64,000 nt of DNA. It comes from Himantopus leucocephalus. Its lineage: Eukaryota; Chordata; Aves; Charadriiformes; Recurvirostridae. The position numbers and the translations under genes were made by a program. Positions 48,001-59,200 of the stretch are shown here, piece by piece. Every line of letters starts with the position of its first letter. The first letter of the stretch is position 1. The stretch spans positions 36,722,796 through 36,786,795 of the forward strand of contig RSEF01000003.1 of NCBI GenBank assembly GCA_003993805.1. Direction: 5' to 3'. Below the pieces are notes generated by a model, which did no database searches, was not told the origin of the DNA, and worked only from the letters and a program-made list of their open reading frames with translations.

Positions 48001-48677
48001 CACTTCTTTATCTTATCTTTTTGTTACAAATATTTTCCTATTGGGGTCTTAACTCTTGAAATGAAATCTGATTGTGAGAAAGTGTTTCTGAAAGAAGTTA
48101 TCTTTTCTCTCTGGTTTAAAAGCAGCACAAAAAGAAAACAAAATGCTTCCTATCAAATGGCTTCTTCAGATTTTTTTTAATGTTTTTTTTTTCTTCTTCT
48201 TTTGTTCTACTCAGCAGGTGAATCAAGAAATTTCCCGGCAAATTAGATGTGGGTTGGCTCAGGAGATGCAAACATTTTGCAGCTTGTCATTAAGAACCCT
48301 TACTACAATGCCTAAGATAACTCCAGCTGGTATGCCCCAAACACTCTCATGACTACATTGGGAGAGAGCTGAAAGCATCTGAGTACTCTGAGCATGAATC
48401 AGTAAATGAGGTAGATACTTCCCTTTTCTTCTTCCACAACAGCTGTGTGTGTTATCTAGCATAGTTTGAATGAAAGAAATGCAACAAATTACAGAATGAA
48501 GATCTTGGAGGTTTCCACTTACCTTGTGTATGCAATAATTCTTCATCCTGATCTAGATAAATCTGTCTTTTAATTACAACTTCCGATCAGTCTAATGCAG
48601 TTATGGACATGACTGGGCTTAATGAAACTTCTGCATTGCAAGGTGAAAGCCTGAGACAGAGCCCAACAAATCATCCT

Positions 48678-48735
48678 GCTGTGAGCAGGGAGGTTGGAGA
48701 AGATGACCTACACTGTTCTTTATGACTCTGTGAGT
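48678..48735 (+). mobile_element. CR1 LINE 3' tail fragment, diverged
   Basis: GAGCAGGGAGGTTGGAGAAG followed by ATGACCTACACTGTTCTTTA and then TGACTCTGTGAG parallels the CR1 3' tail (GGCAGGGGGTTGGACTAGAT, ATGATCTCC...GGTCCCTTCC, ATGATTCTGTGA). It is a short diverged piece in plus orientation. The upstream limit is uncertain. Confidence 0.6.
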
Positions 48736-51185
48736 CCCAGCCTTGTATTTCAGACAAGATGCCTGACTTTTTTTTAAATGCAGCACTGCATTTTTAACAG
48801 GCGCCTGTTTAGCATTTTAACAGGTGACCTGTTAAATCCCCATGTCTGTGGGAAAGCCTCTGCCATAACCTTGCTCTTTAGAACAAGGACAAATAGTAAT
48901 TAGACTGACCAAAAATAATTTTAAAAGAAGATGTGTAAGATTCAAATGAGAGTTTATTTTCCTTGGGGGTTTTTTTGTTGGATTTTTGTTTGTTTGTTTT
49001 TTCATGTGAAACAGGAAAGCTTTTACCTTACATTTTTAGCTCAGTCTGAAAGACAAAGTTTCAACTGCCTCTTGGTCGCAGTTAAGAAAATGAAAGAAGG
49101 TGACAGCTGGCGTGGGTACTTCCCCATTACAAAATCAGGGGATCGACCTTTTGTCTGATGGACTTTGCAGCTTGGAAAAATCTCTCTGATGGTGCTAGAA
49201 AGTCTTCTCTAGTGACAAACTTCCATTTAGCATTAAATTATAAGATATTTTCTGGATTATGGGCTAGAGATCTGCTCGGGGTGTGTTAACCCCTAGACTA
49301 TACAATCGTTCTCATTTGCTCTTTAGTAGTATCCTGTCAGATTTATTGAATTGTCCTAAGAAGGGCAATCTGTTGAAGAAAAATCTACCCTCTGGTGATA
49401 CAAGTTTGTATCCATTCTGCTAAGGCAAAGTTTGGATCAGAAAGTAAATCCCCCGCTTCTTCCTTTTCCTCCTCTTTGACTTTATCTAGTTTTCCAAACA
49501 TATATGTACTTTTAAAGCATCAGAACTACTCAGAGAATTTAATTCAAATGCAAGACTATTTACTGGGCCAACGTACCGTTTTTGCAGTGAATGCAATACT
49601 TGCTGAAAAGCTTTGACCAGCCTTTACCTGTGGTGCGTGGTATCTCAGGTTAGTTCACTGTCTTCCCCCATGTTCTTTGTCTTCATCTCTACATTTTAGT
49701 AGCTACCAACACACACTTTTCCTCCAAGGTCTTTACTGTGCTCGCGGCTGAATAATCATGCACAACCACTCCAAGTCCTCTTTTCTTTGTTGACCTAACT
49801 TCTCCCATTCCTGCAACTATTGCAGCAATTCAGATATCCATTGATATAAAGTCATGCTGCACGACCTATCTGTTGATCAAAATTTTTATGGTCATATTAT
49901 ATACAAACCACTGATTGCAAGTTAGTGTTGTTTCACAACAAAGGTGGTGCCTGTCTGACAGAGTCATGCATCTTTAGATTCCCTATCTCAGTTCTTAAAT
50001 GTATAAGATGTATAGGACATATATAGATGTATAAATGACATTGGTGTTAAAGAAGAAGAAAGTAAGGTAGATCCAGAAGTATAGCTATTGGGAAAAGCTC
50101 TTGGCTGTGGTGATTATAAATTCTGTGCTAGCAAAAAGTCCTGCTGGATAATTTATAGTCCATGACGGTGAAGAATATCTGAGTTTAAACAGCAAAAGGA
50201 AAAGAACCTCAATTTCACACAGCAAGTGTGTGATCCAAAGAATATTGAAGTCAGCGGGCATCTTTCCATTGGCTTCAGCAGACTTTGTCAATGATGTAAA
50301 AGTGGTTAAAGGGATTTTACTCAAATGTTCCAATATTTACCCTCTGGACTTGAAAGCAGCTGGAAAATTTTAGCCTAGAAAAAGGATTAAAAAAAGAAAA
50401 AAAAAAAAACATGAACAGCTGAAAAAAGTATGAAAAAATTATCTGCAGCTGAAACTATCATGACTGGACAGAAGTAACAAGAGGAGAAGCAGGTGCTAGC
50501 TCTTTCAGAAAGACTCACTACAAGCAAATATGACCATGTTAGTGCGACCCAAAGATAAACACTGAAAATCACTCAGGTCTTGATGTGCAAAGACCTACAT
50601 GGTGGCTAAGGAAGGGTTAAGGACAGCTAGCTTCAAAGGTGCCAGAAGCTGACATTATTTCTGCTATTTGGATGCTTAGATTTTAGCATATACTTCTACC
50701 TCTGGTAGCTGGAGGCTGTATGTTCTGCTATTGTCCTTGTACACTTTACATCAGTGCCCTGATTGACTTTAACCCGTTTTGGATTAAACTCTGAATTAAT
50801 TGTCCTTATGACAGTTCCTATGTGAAGAAGGAAGATATTTTCCTTTGCTAAAGTAGCTATGACCATAAACATTTCTTATTAGTGCATATACTTTAGGTAA
50901 GCTTTCAATTTACTATAAGAAACCAATCAGCAGTGAAACAGAAAATACTACAGTCCACCTTTTGCAGATAATATAAATACTGCTTGTCATACCTTTCAAC
51001 AATATTAGGAAGAGTTAATTAAGATTACAAAAATATTTTCCAACCAGCTACACGATACTCATTGTTGAAGCATGGCCTTTAATAATGGTTTTACCATACA
51101 CCTGAAAGCTATTGATTCAGCAAAATGTGGTTTGTTTTGAAAGCACTTATAAAATCATTCTCTGGGTGCCAACAGGAGAAAAAAA

Positions 51186-51326
51186 CTTCCTTTCTTTCTT
51201 TCTTCTTTCTTTCTTTTTTCTTTCTTTCTTTCTTCCTCTTCCTCTTCCTCTTCCTCTTCCTCTTCCTCTTCCTCTTCTTCCCTTCCCTTCCCTTCCCTTC
51301 CCTTCCCTTCCCTTCCCTTCCCTTCC
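51186..51326 (+). repeat. 141-bp pure pyrimidine tract, (TTTC)n-(TTCCTC)n-(TTCCC)n
   Basis: There is no purine on the plus strand from 51186 to 51326. Three blocks follow one another: TTTC tetramers, then about seven TTCCTC hexamers, then roughly ten TTCCC pentamers ending before CACCACAG. The complementary strand is pure purine. Open frames of 61-87 codons reported through it encode only Leu/Phe/Ser/Pro or Lys/Glu/Gly/Arg repeats and are artefacts of the repeat. Long homopurine-homopyrimidine tracts with internal mirror symmetry can form triplex (H-) DNA. Confidence 0.95.
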
Positions 51327-54300
51327 ACCACAGCTTCCAAAATACCTTTAAGTAGATTTTAAAAATGTCCATGCAGACAAAAAAATGTGAAGTATCATAT
51401 AATTTTTTAATATCTCATTGGATTACAGAAAGTAATACAGATACCTCATGTTTTCACCAGCAGAAAAAAAAAAGTTCATATGTACATTAATGGGGCTGTT
51501 CACAGGATTTGACTGAGGGGGAAAAAAAACAGAACAGTAATCCAGAACAGCAAACAAAACTCCTCCTTTGAGGGAGCAGTGGGAAATGACAACATACTTT
51601 CATTTTCCTACCTCTGGGGAAAGACTTTCAAAACAGTTCTGGGCATGATGTCCAAAAACTACATTCAAAGTAAAAGTATATAAACCACTACATTCAAAGA
51701 GCATTAAGCATCTGTCTTAAACTCACCAAGGTAAGGAAATTCAGAATTAAGACTGTAACTCCATACTTAACTCACACCTTTGTAGCCAGCCCATATGGAA
51801 TGACAGATCACCCACTGTTAAGAGACCACTGCAATTCCAGCTTTAATGTTGAATGTCTTTGCTCTTTAAGCACTGAACTGGATCTGGAATGTCAACCTAT
51901 TTGTTAGTTTTCTTTTTCTTTTTTTCATAGTAATGTGAATAAAAGCAAATAAAACGTATGAAGACTGTATGTTTTGAAAAAGCTTTTCTTTTAATTTTTA
52001 TAGACTATATTTTTTTCCAATGATCAAATTTGAAGAAAAACTAATTATGGAAAAAAAACATGCTCTTTTACTATGATCTTATGCCAAGTTTCAGTCCAGA
52101 GCAAAATTTTACAGTCATGTGAGCCCCTAAAAAGAGAGGTTTATAATGGAAGCATTGACAAACCCTTAAGTACAGCAGGGCAAGTAGGTGTCTCTATAAT
52201 ATTACTCAATAAGAAGGTTGTAATTACAGCTCTCAATAGAAGGGGGGAGTATAGGGGGAATGAAGGATTTTCCTCCATGTGATATTTCTGGCATAATTTG
52301 TGCTGAAAATTTTCCAGGATCTGTTGAGCCATAACCACAACTCACTTCTCCAGTAACAAAATATTAATGATACAACTGTTTTTCACTAGACTTCTAGAAA
52401 AAAAGTTCTTGTTTTCTTACCAAAACTGTATTTTATTGCTTAATCTCCTATTGTAGCTGAGAAAATTATTTTGAAAATTCTCTGATTTGTGCAAATGGTC
52501 CCTCTCTTGTAAGAGGAAAATGTGACATTTCAGAAAAATCACACTTCATTCCAAGGAAAATGGATTTTGTGGGCTTTTATTATGTGACTTCAAAATTTCC
52601 TATGTCAAGTCCTTTGAAACTATTCTTCATTATCAAAACTTAAACAGGTATAAAAACTTTTCAGTGATTCATTCAGTCAGGCAACCCAGCTGTAGCTTCA
52701 TCTTTAAAACTTTATGGCTACGATCTTCCATTTGTAATTCTTTCCACGTTGCATTAAAGATCACCCTTGTCTGCTAGGATGGCTACAAGACGGTGCTTTT
52801 GTAGCATCCTCCAGGGAAGAATAACCAAAGAACAGTCCTTCCAAACAACTTTTCAGGATGGGACCGCATGGAAGAACATTGTAACTGGGATGTCCTGTAG
52901 GATATTTATCTCTAGGATATAAGATGGGGTTGGGGTGGAGGAAAAAGAGAGAGTTCACATAATAATTTCATATACAGAGACACATGGAAAGACAGGTTAA
53001 AATTAGAAGCAGAGTGGAAATGGACAGAAACATAAATTAAGGCGCTCTGGTGAGGTCAAAGACTGTGAAGGAAAAAGGCGTAGGCTTTTGGCAACTGTTT
53101 CTGAAGATGAAGGTCCTTTTTTCACTGCACATTAATGGCCACTGTACTTGGCCCATGCTCAGGTCGCGTTCCCATTAACCTGACTTTGAGCTGTTCTTTT
53201 TCCATATTCTCTTTGATTTACAGCACTTTAAGTAAACTGAGATAAGCTCCCCTGAAACCAAGAGAGCTTTATGCCAGCATAAATCTGATGTAGCTGAGAA
53301 GGCAGCTCCACTTTGAGGACATTATGACTTGGCTTAAAATGACAGTATTAAAAAACCCACAAAATTAAGTCCTTTCTATCAAACCTTGTATGGGAAAGAC
53401 AAATAGTACCACTTCAGATTCTTCTCTCCAGGCACTCTGTACATGCCCATTGCTAAGTCCCCCAGGTACTCCTTCCTCTTCGCTGCATTTCTGAAACGCT
53501 GACTTCCCCTCCTGTTCCTCTATGCCTCATGAAAGGTTGGCAGGCGCGTAAAATGAAGGCTAAATGCCTTTAATCCAATCAGACAAAAGCCCCTTGACAG
53601 AGGCGCTGAAGAAGACAACATCTTCCCCACCAGCCCCAGCCCACAAGAGTCACACCGGCGGCCGCGCAGGGTGAGGCTCTGGGAAGCATTATGGTTGCCT
53701 TCAGAGCCGGAAAGGTTTTGCTGGACAGAGTTGTATGCTCAGAGGGCCAGGAGTGAGGCTGTCCCTTGATGGTTTAACATCTCCTTCACCTCCCAGCCTC
53801 ATCGAGGAGTACTGTGGTCTGCATCTTGCACAATCGTTGCATTGTCCTGAAGCCAGATGGGACCGATGACACTGTCCCAGCTGCACTGACTGCTTTTGAC
53901 TGCATTGACCTTGAGGCCACAGATTTCTCCAGAGCTGCCCCATATTGTTGTCCTGGTATTATTTGTCCTCCAAAATTGTTGCTGAACTACAGCATGTGTT
54001 TTACTGTCCATGTGTTCTTCTATTTGGACAATAGTGTAAGAGCATATAAAAACTCACATATGAATCACACACTTGCAGGTGTATGTGGAAATATGCCAGC
54101 TACGTTATGCTCAAAAAAATAATGAATGAACACGCTATCTTCACTTGCATGGGATTAATGGCCCATGCATCTTTTTTGGTTGCTATTCCACCTAGCTATA
54201 TTGATTCCCATCTCTACCAGTTTATGGAATTTCTTCCTTAAAGGCAAAGGCATTCTGTCCCGTAGTCACAAACTGAGCAAGCAGCTATGTAACTGTGGCC

Positions 54301-56021
54301 CAGCATCTACTAAAAGTTTTGATTTGGGTTCAGTTAAAGCTTCCAGTGAACAGTTATAACCTGTCATAATATCGAAAGCATGAACAAAATGGAAGAAAAT
54401 GGTTCTACCTCCATAAGCCACCTGAGAATCCACTCGTATGCTCACAGGCATACTTATATTTGGGGCCTGATGCTCATTTACCTTCAGGATGGCTAATACC
54501 ATTTCAGCACAGAAATGTCAGGCAGTCCTATGACAAATCGAGGTTGGGTCCTGTGAGTTTAAAATGTCAGGCAATAGAAACAGAAAAGGGTAAACTCCTG
54601 AAAATGATTTAAACTCAACCAGAATGTACACCCTGTACAGTGGCTGGCATTCATGCAACAACAAAAATGTTTATATATTCACCACAGTGGAACAGCAAAT
54701 GAAATGTATACGCAGTTTTGCCTTGAAAAGTTATGCTGGTGATGCAAGAATAATTTTTTTGAATGTGGAGGATTTACGTATATAACCCTAACACCATTTA
54801 GATTTAAATTTCTAAAGCTGTAATTTCTCCTGAGTGTTTAAAGGAGAAGGAAGAGGGGGAAGAAAGACAAAGAAAATTCATAGTAGCACTGGTAAGCACA
54901 TACCATGACCCGCTATCCACAGGACACAGTAGTGGCTATTATGCTGCCTGCCTAGACTCGGGCTCTGGCTTTCCCTGAAAGTGTAAGGCTGCTGTAGGCT
55001 GCGGATTGCCCTTGGTCCTCCAGCACGTGCCTGTAAAGTTGCTTGGTGCCTCTGCTGAGCAGTCGTCCCCACTGGCCCCGCTCTTCCTCAAGTCCTCTTG
55101 GGAGGCTCTTGCCCAAGGACAGGGGACACATGCTCTCACAGCAACGAGGACAGAGCTGCAAGTGACAGACCCAACAAAGCAGAAGAGCCCTGGTGGCTGT
55201 TTTGGTGGCTGTGAGGGGAAAAATGCAGGAAAAATCCGCATTAGCTGCTTGGACTGCTGAAACAATTGTTGTGCTTATATAAAGCACAGATAAGCATGTT
55301 TCAGATAAACACTTCCGCAAATGACAAGAGCTGTTTTAGTGTGTGTAGGGAAAACTGCCTTTGATGGGCTATTTCTTTCTTCTGTGCAAAGGCCATTTTG
55401 GATCTTGTGTACAGATTGCTCCAACATCGCCGTTTCCTAAACTTGCTCAGACCATTCATCCATTGGACATTACTCCCTGGGACAGTACTGAGTCCTGCTG
55501 AAAAACTCACTGGTTGGTAGTGGTTCTTCTGCTGTGTTTTGCATATTAGCCCAATAGTCTGGGAATTCTTTGCAAAACTCCCAGCCCAGCGTACGAATCA
55601 CTGTGACACTCAGGCCTCTGCTTCACAGTTTTCTTTCTGGGTTCATTAGCTATATATTTTTTTGGCAAAAAAACCCTGAAAAGGCTACAGGGTATTGTAT
55701 CCCTTTCCACTTGAATCTTATGTGCAGTTCTGGTTTTCCACATCAAAGCAGTCAAACTAAGAGGGAAAAGTGACAAGGATACAGACAAAGATATTGACAA
55801 AGAAATGGAGAAACTTCCTCAGGAGCACTGAAGGAGCTTTTCAGCCTGAAAAAAAGAAATAGCACGTACAGTAGTATTTCATGTGCTGAAAGTCTAAGAA
55901 GGCATAAACAGCTCAGAGAATATGATTAGGAAAAGATTATTTACACTGTCTCAATGCAAAAACAGGGGAGACCAAGTCAAAAGACCAGTTGTGAGGGTGA
56001 AAGCGATACTCACTCATACAT
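51327..56021. other. Single-copy DNA, no confident gene
   Basis: No repeat family or gene is recognised here. A compact GC-rich CpG-bearing spot with a GCGGCCGC site lies at 53655-53670, just after a TAATCC/CCAATCAG-containing stretch, and is noted in findings. Minus-strand frames at 53701-54011 and both-strand frames at 54939-55320 have no recognisable domains. Confidence 0.45.
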
Positions 56022-56296
56022 GTTAGGACGAGAGGTAATGGGTTAAAGTTAAGCCAGGCGAGGTTTAGGTTGGATATTAGGAAAAATTTTTTCACTGAAA
56101 GGGTTATTCAACATTGGAATAGGCTGCCCAGGGAGGTGGTGGATTCGCCATCCCTGGAGGTGTTTAAAAAAAGGGTAGACGTGGTACTTGGGGATATGGT
56201 TTAGATGTGGATTTGTCAGGTTAGGTTAATGGTTGGACTAGATGATCTTAAAGGTCCCTTCCTACCTTAACAATTCTATGATTCTATGATTCTATG
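56022..56296 (+). mobile_element. CR1 LINE, 5'-truncated copy with three terminal octamers
   Basis: This plus-oriented CR1 begins in ORF2 (TTAGGACGAGAGGTAATGGG) and continues through a 3'UTR with ATGGTTGGACTAGATGATCT and AAAGGTCCCTTCCTACC. It ends in three exact tandem copies of ATTCTATG (56273-56296). The 3'UTR differs from that of the copy at 44571, so it belongs to another CR1 subfamily. The order and the octamer tail are the hallmark of CR1 3' ends. Flanking target-site duplications are not expected to be clear for this family and none is seen. Confidence 0.95.
56061..56204 (+). pseudogene. CR1 ORF2 protein, C-terminal 47 codons
   Basis: An uninterrupted 47-codon frame encodes the end of CR1 ORF2, including [33 protein letters not shown] and a final VVLGDMV before TAG at 56202-56204. 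The upstream part (56022-56060) contains stop codons in this frame, so the remnant is non-functional. It is closely related to the C-terminus preserved at 44571-44801 but differs in its last residues (VVLGDMV versus GALSNLD), again pointing to a different subfamily. Confidence 0.9.
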
Positions 56297-59200
56297 TTAA
56301 GTCTTTGCAGAAATTATTGCAGATGTTGTGTAGCCCAACAGTTTTTTTTTTTTTTGATTGGTGAAACCCATGGAAATATAATCCACCAAGGGTTGTTAAA
56401 ACAAACCTCCCATCTCTGGCTCTGAAATCCCTGAACTGCAGGTCACCTAGATAAGGAGAAAAATCTAGATGAAATGTTGTCTATCACAGACACTCAGGGA
56501 AGGAGCGAGAAGCCAGTGCTATCTTCCTTACAGATTTATAAGTGATTTCTAATCTCTCTGGATGTCTGTGTGATAGGCAAAAAGACCACTCTGACAGGCC
56601 TTACTTCAGGAGTAAAGTTAACTGAGTTTAAAATTTCATAAGGAGAAGATAAAGCACTAGTGAATTAAAACACCTCATAAAAATAACAATAAGAAATAAG
56701 AATCCATAGAACTTTTGAGGATTAAGCTTTGCATTTTTGGCAGGGGGAGAAAGGAAGACTATTTGGAATCTCTGCTAAAATTTGTATATAAAAAACTATA
56801 AAGCATGTTAAATTTAGATGATTCTTGAAATTAGGAAACTGGAAGAGCCCATGGATACCCAGTGCCAAAATCCACTGCAATCCCAGCCTTTTAACTGCAA
56901 AGTTTTGAATATCTCAGAAAAACATTTTATTTCATAAAATAGTAGTAAAGTAGTCAAATCAACAAGCAACCAATAATGCATAGAGGATGAAGTGTAAAAA
57001 ATTTCACATCTGTAACCAGAGGGATGACAGAGAAGTAAAACTACCCTATATGACACTTCTATTTCTACAGGAGACGAAAAAAGCCCGGTGAGTCATGGCA
57101 CTTCGTTGCCTACAACATTAATTGTTAGCGCAGGAAACATCACAAGGAAATGTGAAGAGCCAGAAGCAGCAGAGGCATTTTTGAGAAAGCTGGAAAGTGA
57201 ATTGTATTACAAGTTGGACTCCAATAAAGATGAACTCACTGAACTTGGAGAAATACCTTAAGACTGCTACCCGGTAATGAAAAAAGCTAATTGGAAAAAG
57301 ATTTAAAGGAATAAGAAATCTCTGGAGGAAAGGAAAGGAAATGAAAAGACAAAAAGCAGCGTAATATGCAACAGAAAAAAAAAGGAAAGTATTCCAGGTG
57401 AAAGGCAGTTTCTACAGTCAGGGTAATTCATGGTATTATTATCATTACAGTGATATATTGCACCCTAGAAATACCCTTTCCTCTCAGGTAACTATAAAAG
57501 GTTTCTAGTCAGCTACCTCAGATATAGGTATTTTTGTTCTGTGTTTAGAGTTAGGCAAAATAAATGCCATGTTGGGTCTTCAGCACCCTTAAAAATTTAT
57601 AACCACTGGACTCTAGTCAGGTTGCGAAGCCCTGGAATTTCTTGTGTCCACTGACTTTTTACTCTTTCTTTACATTTTTTTCTGGAAAAAAAAAAACAAA
57701 ACTTCAGAAAGATGGTGTGAATAGCGCTGTACGAAGTGTTAGTATTACTCTGTAGGTGTTGTATATTACCTTATGATATAGAAAATATGAGATCGAATCT
57801 TTAGTCTAAATCAGAGGACAGACTTGGATCTTGTTCTCCCATAACCAGAGTCTGCTCCCTCACTGTTGGTATGTCTATGGACTTGCTTATTCCCTTCCCC
57901 ATTTTGACTAGAAATGTCATGCTGGATGTGAAAAAAAAAACATTGTCCAAATCATTTTCTGTTAAAGTTACATCAAAACTAGCATAACCTCACAAAAAAA
58001 ATTTCCTTTCAGCAAAATAAAATGTCCCATGACAAAAAAAAAATCTGTATTGAAAAATTCATTGTTAGACCTATGATGACATTCATAAGACAAACAATGG
58101 CAAGATATGTAAGAGGAAACAGCCAAGGAGAGATGAAACTGCTTAAGTTCGTAAGTTCCTGTGGATAGTCCAATGCAATTAATTCTGCTGAATCTAAGTG
58201 TGGAGGCCCACACGTACCCAGGAATGGAGTCCTCCTTTGTGCTATGACATCAGATGGCAGCTTCGCAGCACCTCTGTCCCATGCTAGAAAGGGAGGTAAT
58301 CACTTTGAATCTTAAATCTCACTAAAAGTCGTGTGACTGCACTGTGCCGTGAAAGAGGTGATATTTGGCTCTCAGAGAGGAGAAACTGCTGCATTGTTGA
58401 TATGGAAATTGGCAGATCCTGTGATCTCAGCGCTGCACTTTCACCTCAAAGGGACTCTGACAGAGCAAGTGCTTCCTGATCCACACAGTCTCTGAAGAAA
58501 TCCTGTGTTTACCTGTGAGAACAGCTGTTGTACAGTTCGTGATAGGTAGTCCTTGTTAGCTATGTTGCTATTAATACATGCTTTTCTGGGAGTATGCAAC
58601 ATTTTTCCTTTGGCTTCGTGATGTCTCTCTTCTCTCCACATAGGGTTTAATTTCTCCTACTAATTAACCTCTTTTGGAGAACAAAAGTATTTCATTAAAA
58701 TACAATGCATTACTGGGGAGGCATGAAGTTTCGACTAATGGGGAATTACATGTCATGCTATTTCTGTGGGGACACAGTAGATTTTGGCTGGGATACTTCC
58801 AGTCTCAAACTTAGAGGTGGAGACAACTAGCTTCTTTAAGTCTTCAAATCAAATAAATAGTAATAGCTCCTCCTGTTGTCTTCCAAAGTGAATGCTTAAT
58901 ACTTGAAGGAGAGGTAACCGTAAAAGGTTCAGGGCTTACCTGTCACTCCTTCGTGGGGTTGTTTTTACAGTGACACAGTAATGATGTGAAGAAAGCGTAA
59001 ATTATGGCGGGGAGGCCAGACAGGGTAACAGCTGAGACACAAGCAGAAATGTGAGCCATGGTAATAGCTCTTCAGTCTGGTGGAAGGGATTTTAATTATA
59101 TGTCTAAAACTCTGGGAATAAAAATTTCAGATCAGTGTAATGGTAACGTGGAACTGTCATTAGAGGTTAAGTAACTCAGAGTTTTACCCAGTGCCTTTTA

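Larger units (their letters stand above)
44888..51185. other. AT-rich single-copy DNA, no confident gene
   Basis: Apart from a hairpin at 45025-45054 and a CR1 tail at 48678-48735, no known element is recognised. The interval 48182-48546 carries opposing splice-like signals with short open frames on both strands, described in findings. A run of T and T-rich tracts (48182-48200) belongs to the acceptor-like sequence there. Other open frames are below 100 codons and lack motifs. Confidence 0.45.

Noticed and set aside
51109..51372. Open frames encoding Glu/Lys/Gly or Leu/Phe/Pro repeats
   Set aside because: Translation of the pyrimidine tract, which has no stop codons by composition.
53799..54011. 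Minus-strand frame considered as a transposase fragment because of a WLQDNAT stretch
   Set aside because: Only a superficial resemblance to transposase QDN motifs. No surrounding conserved residues or terminal inverted repeats.
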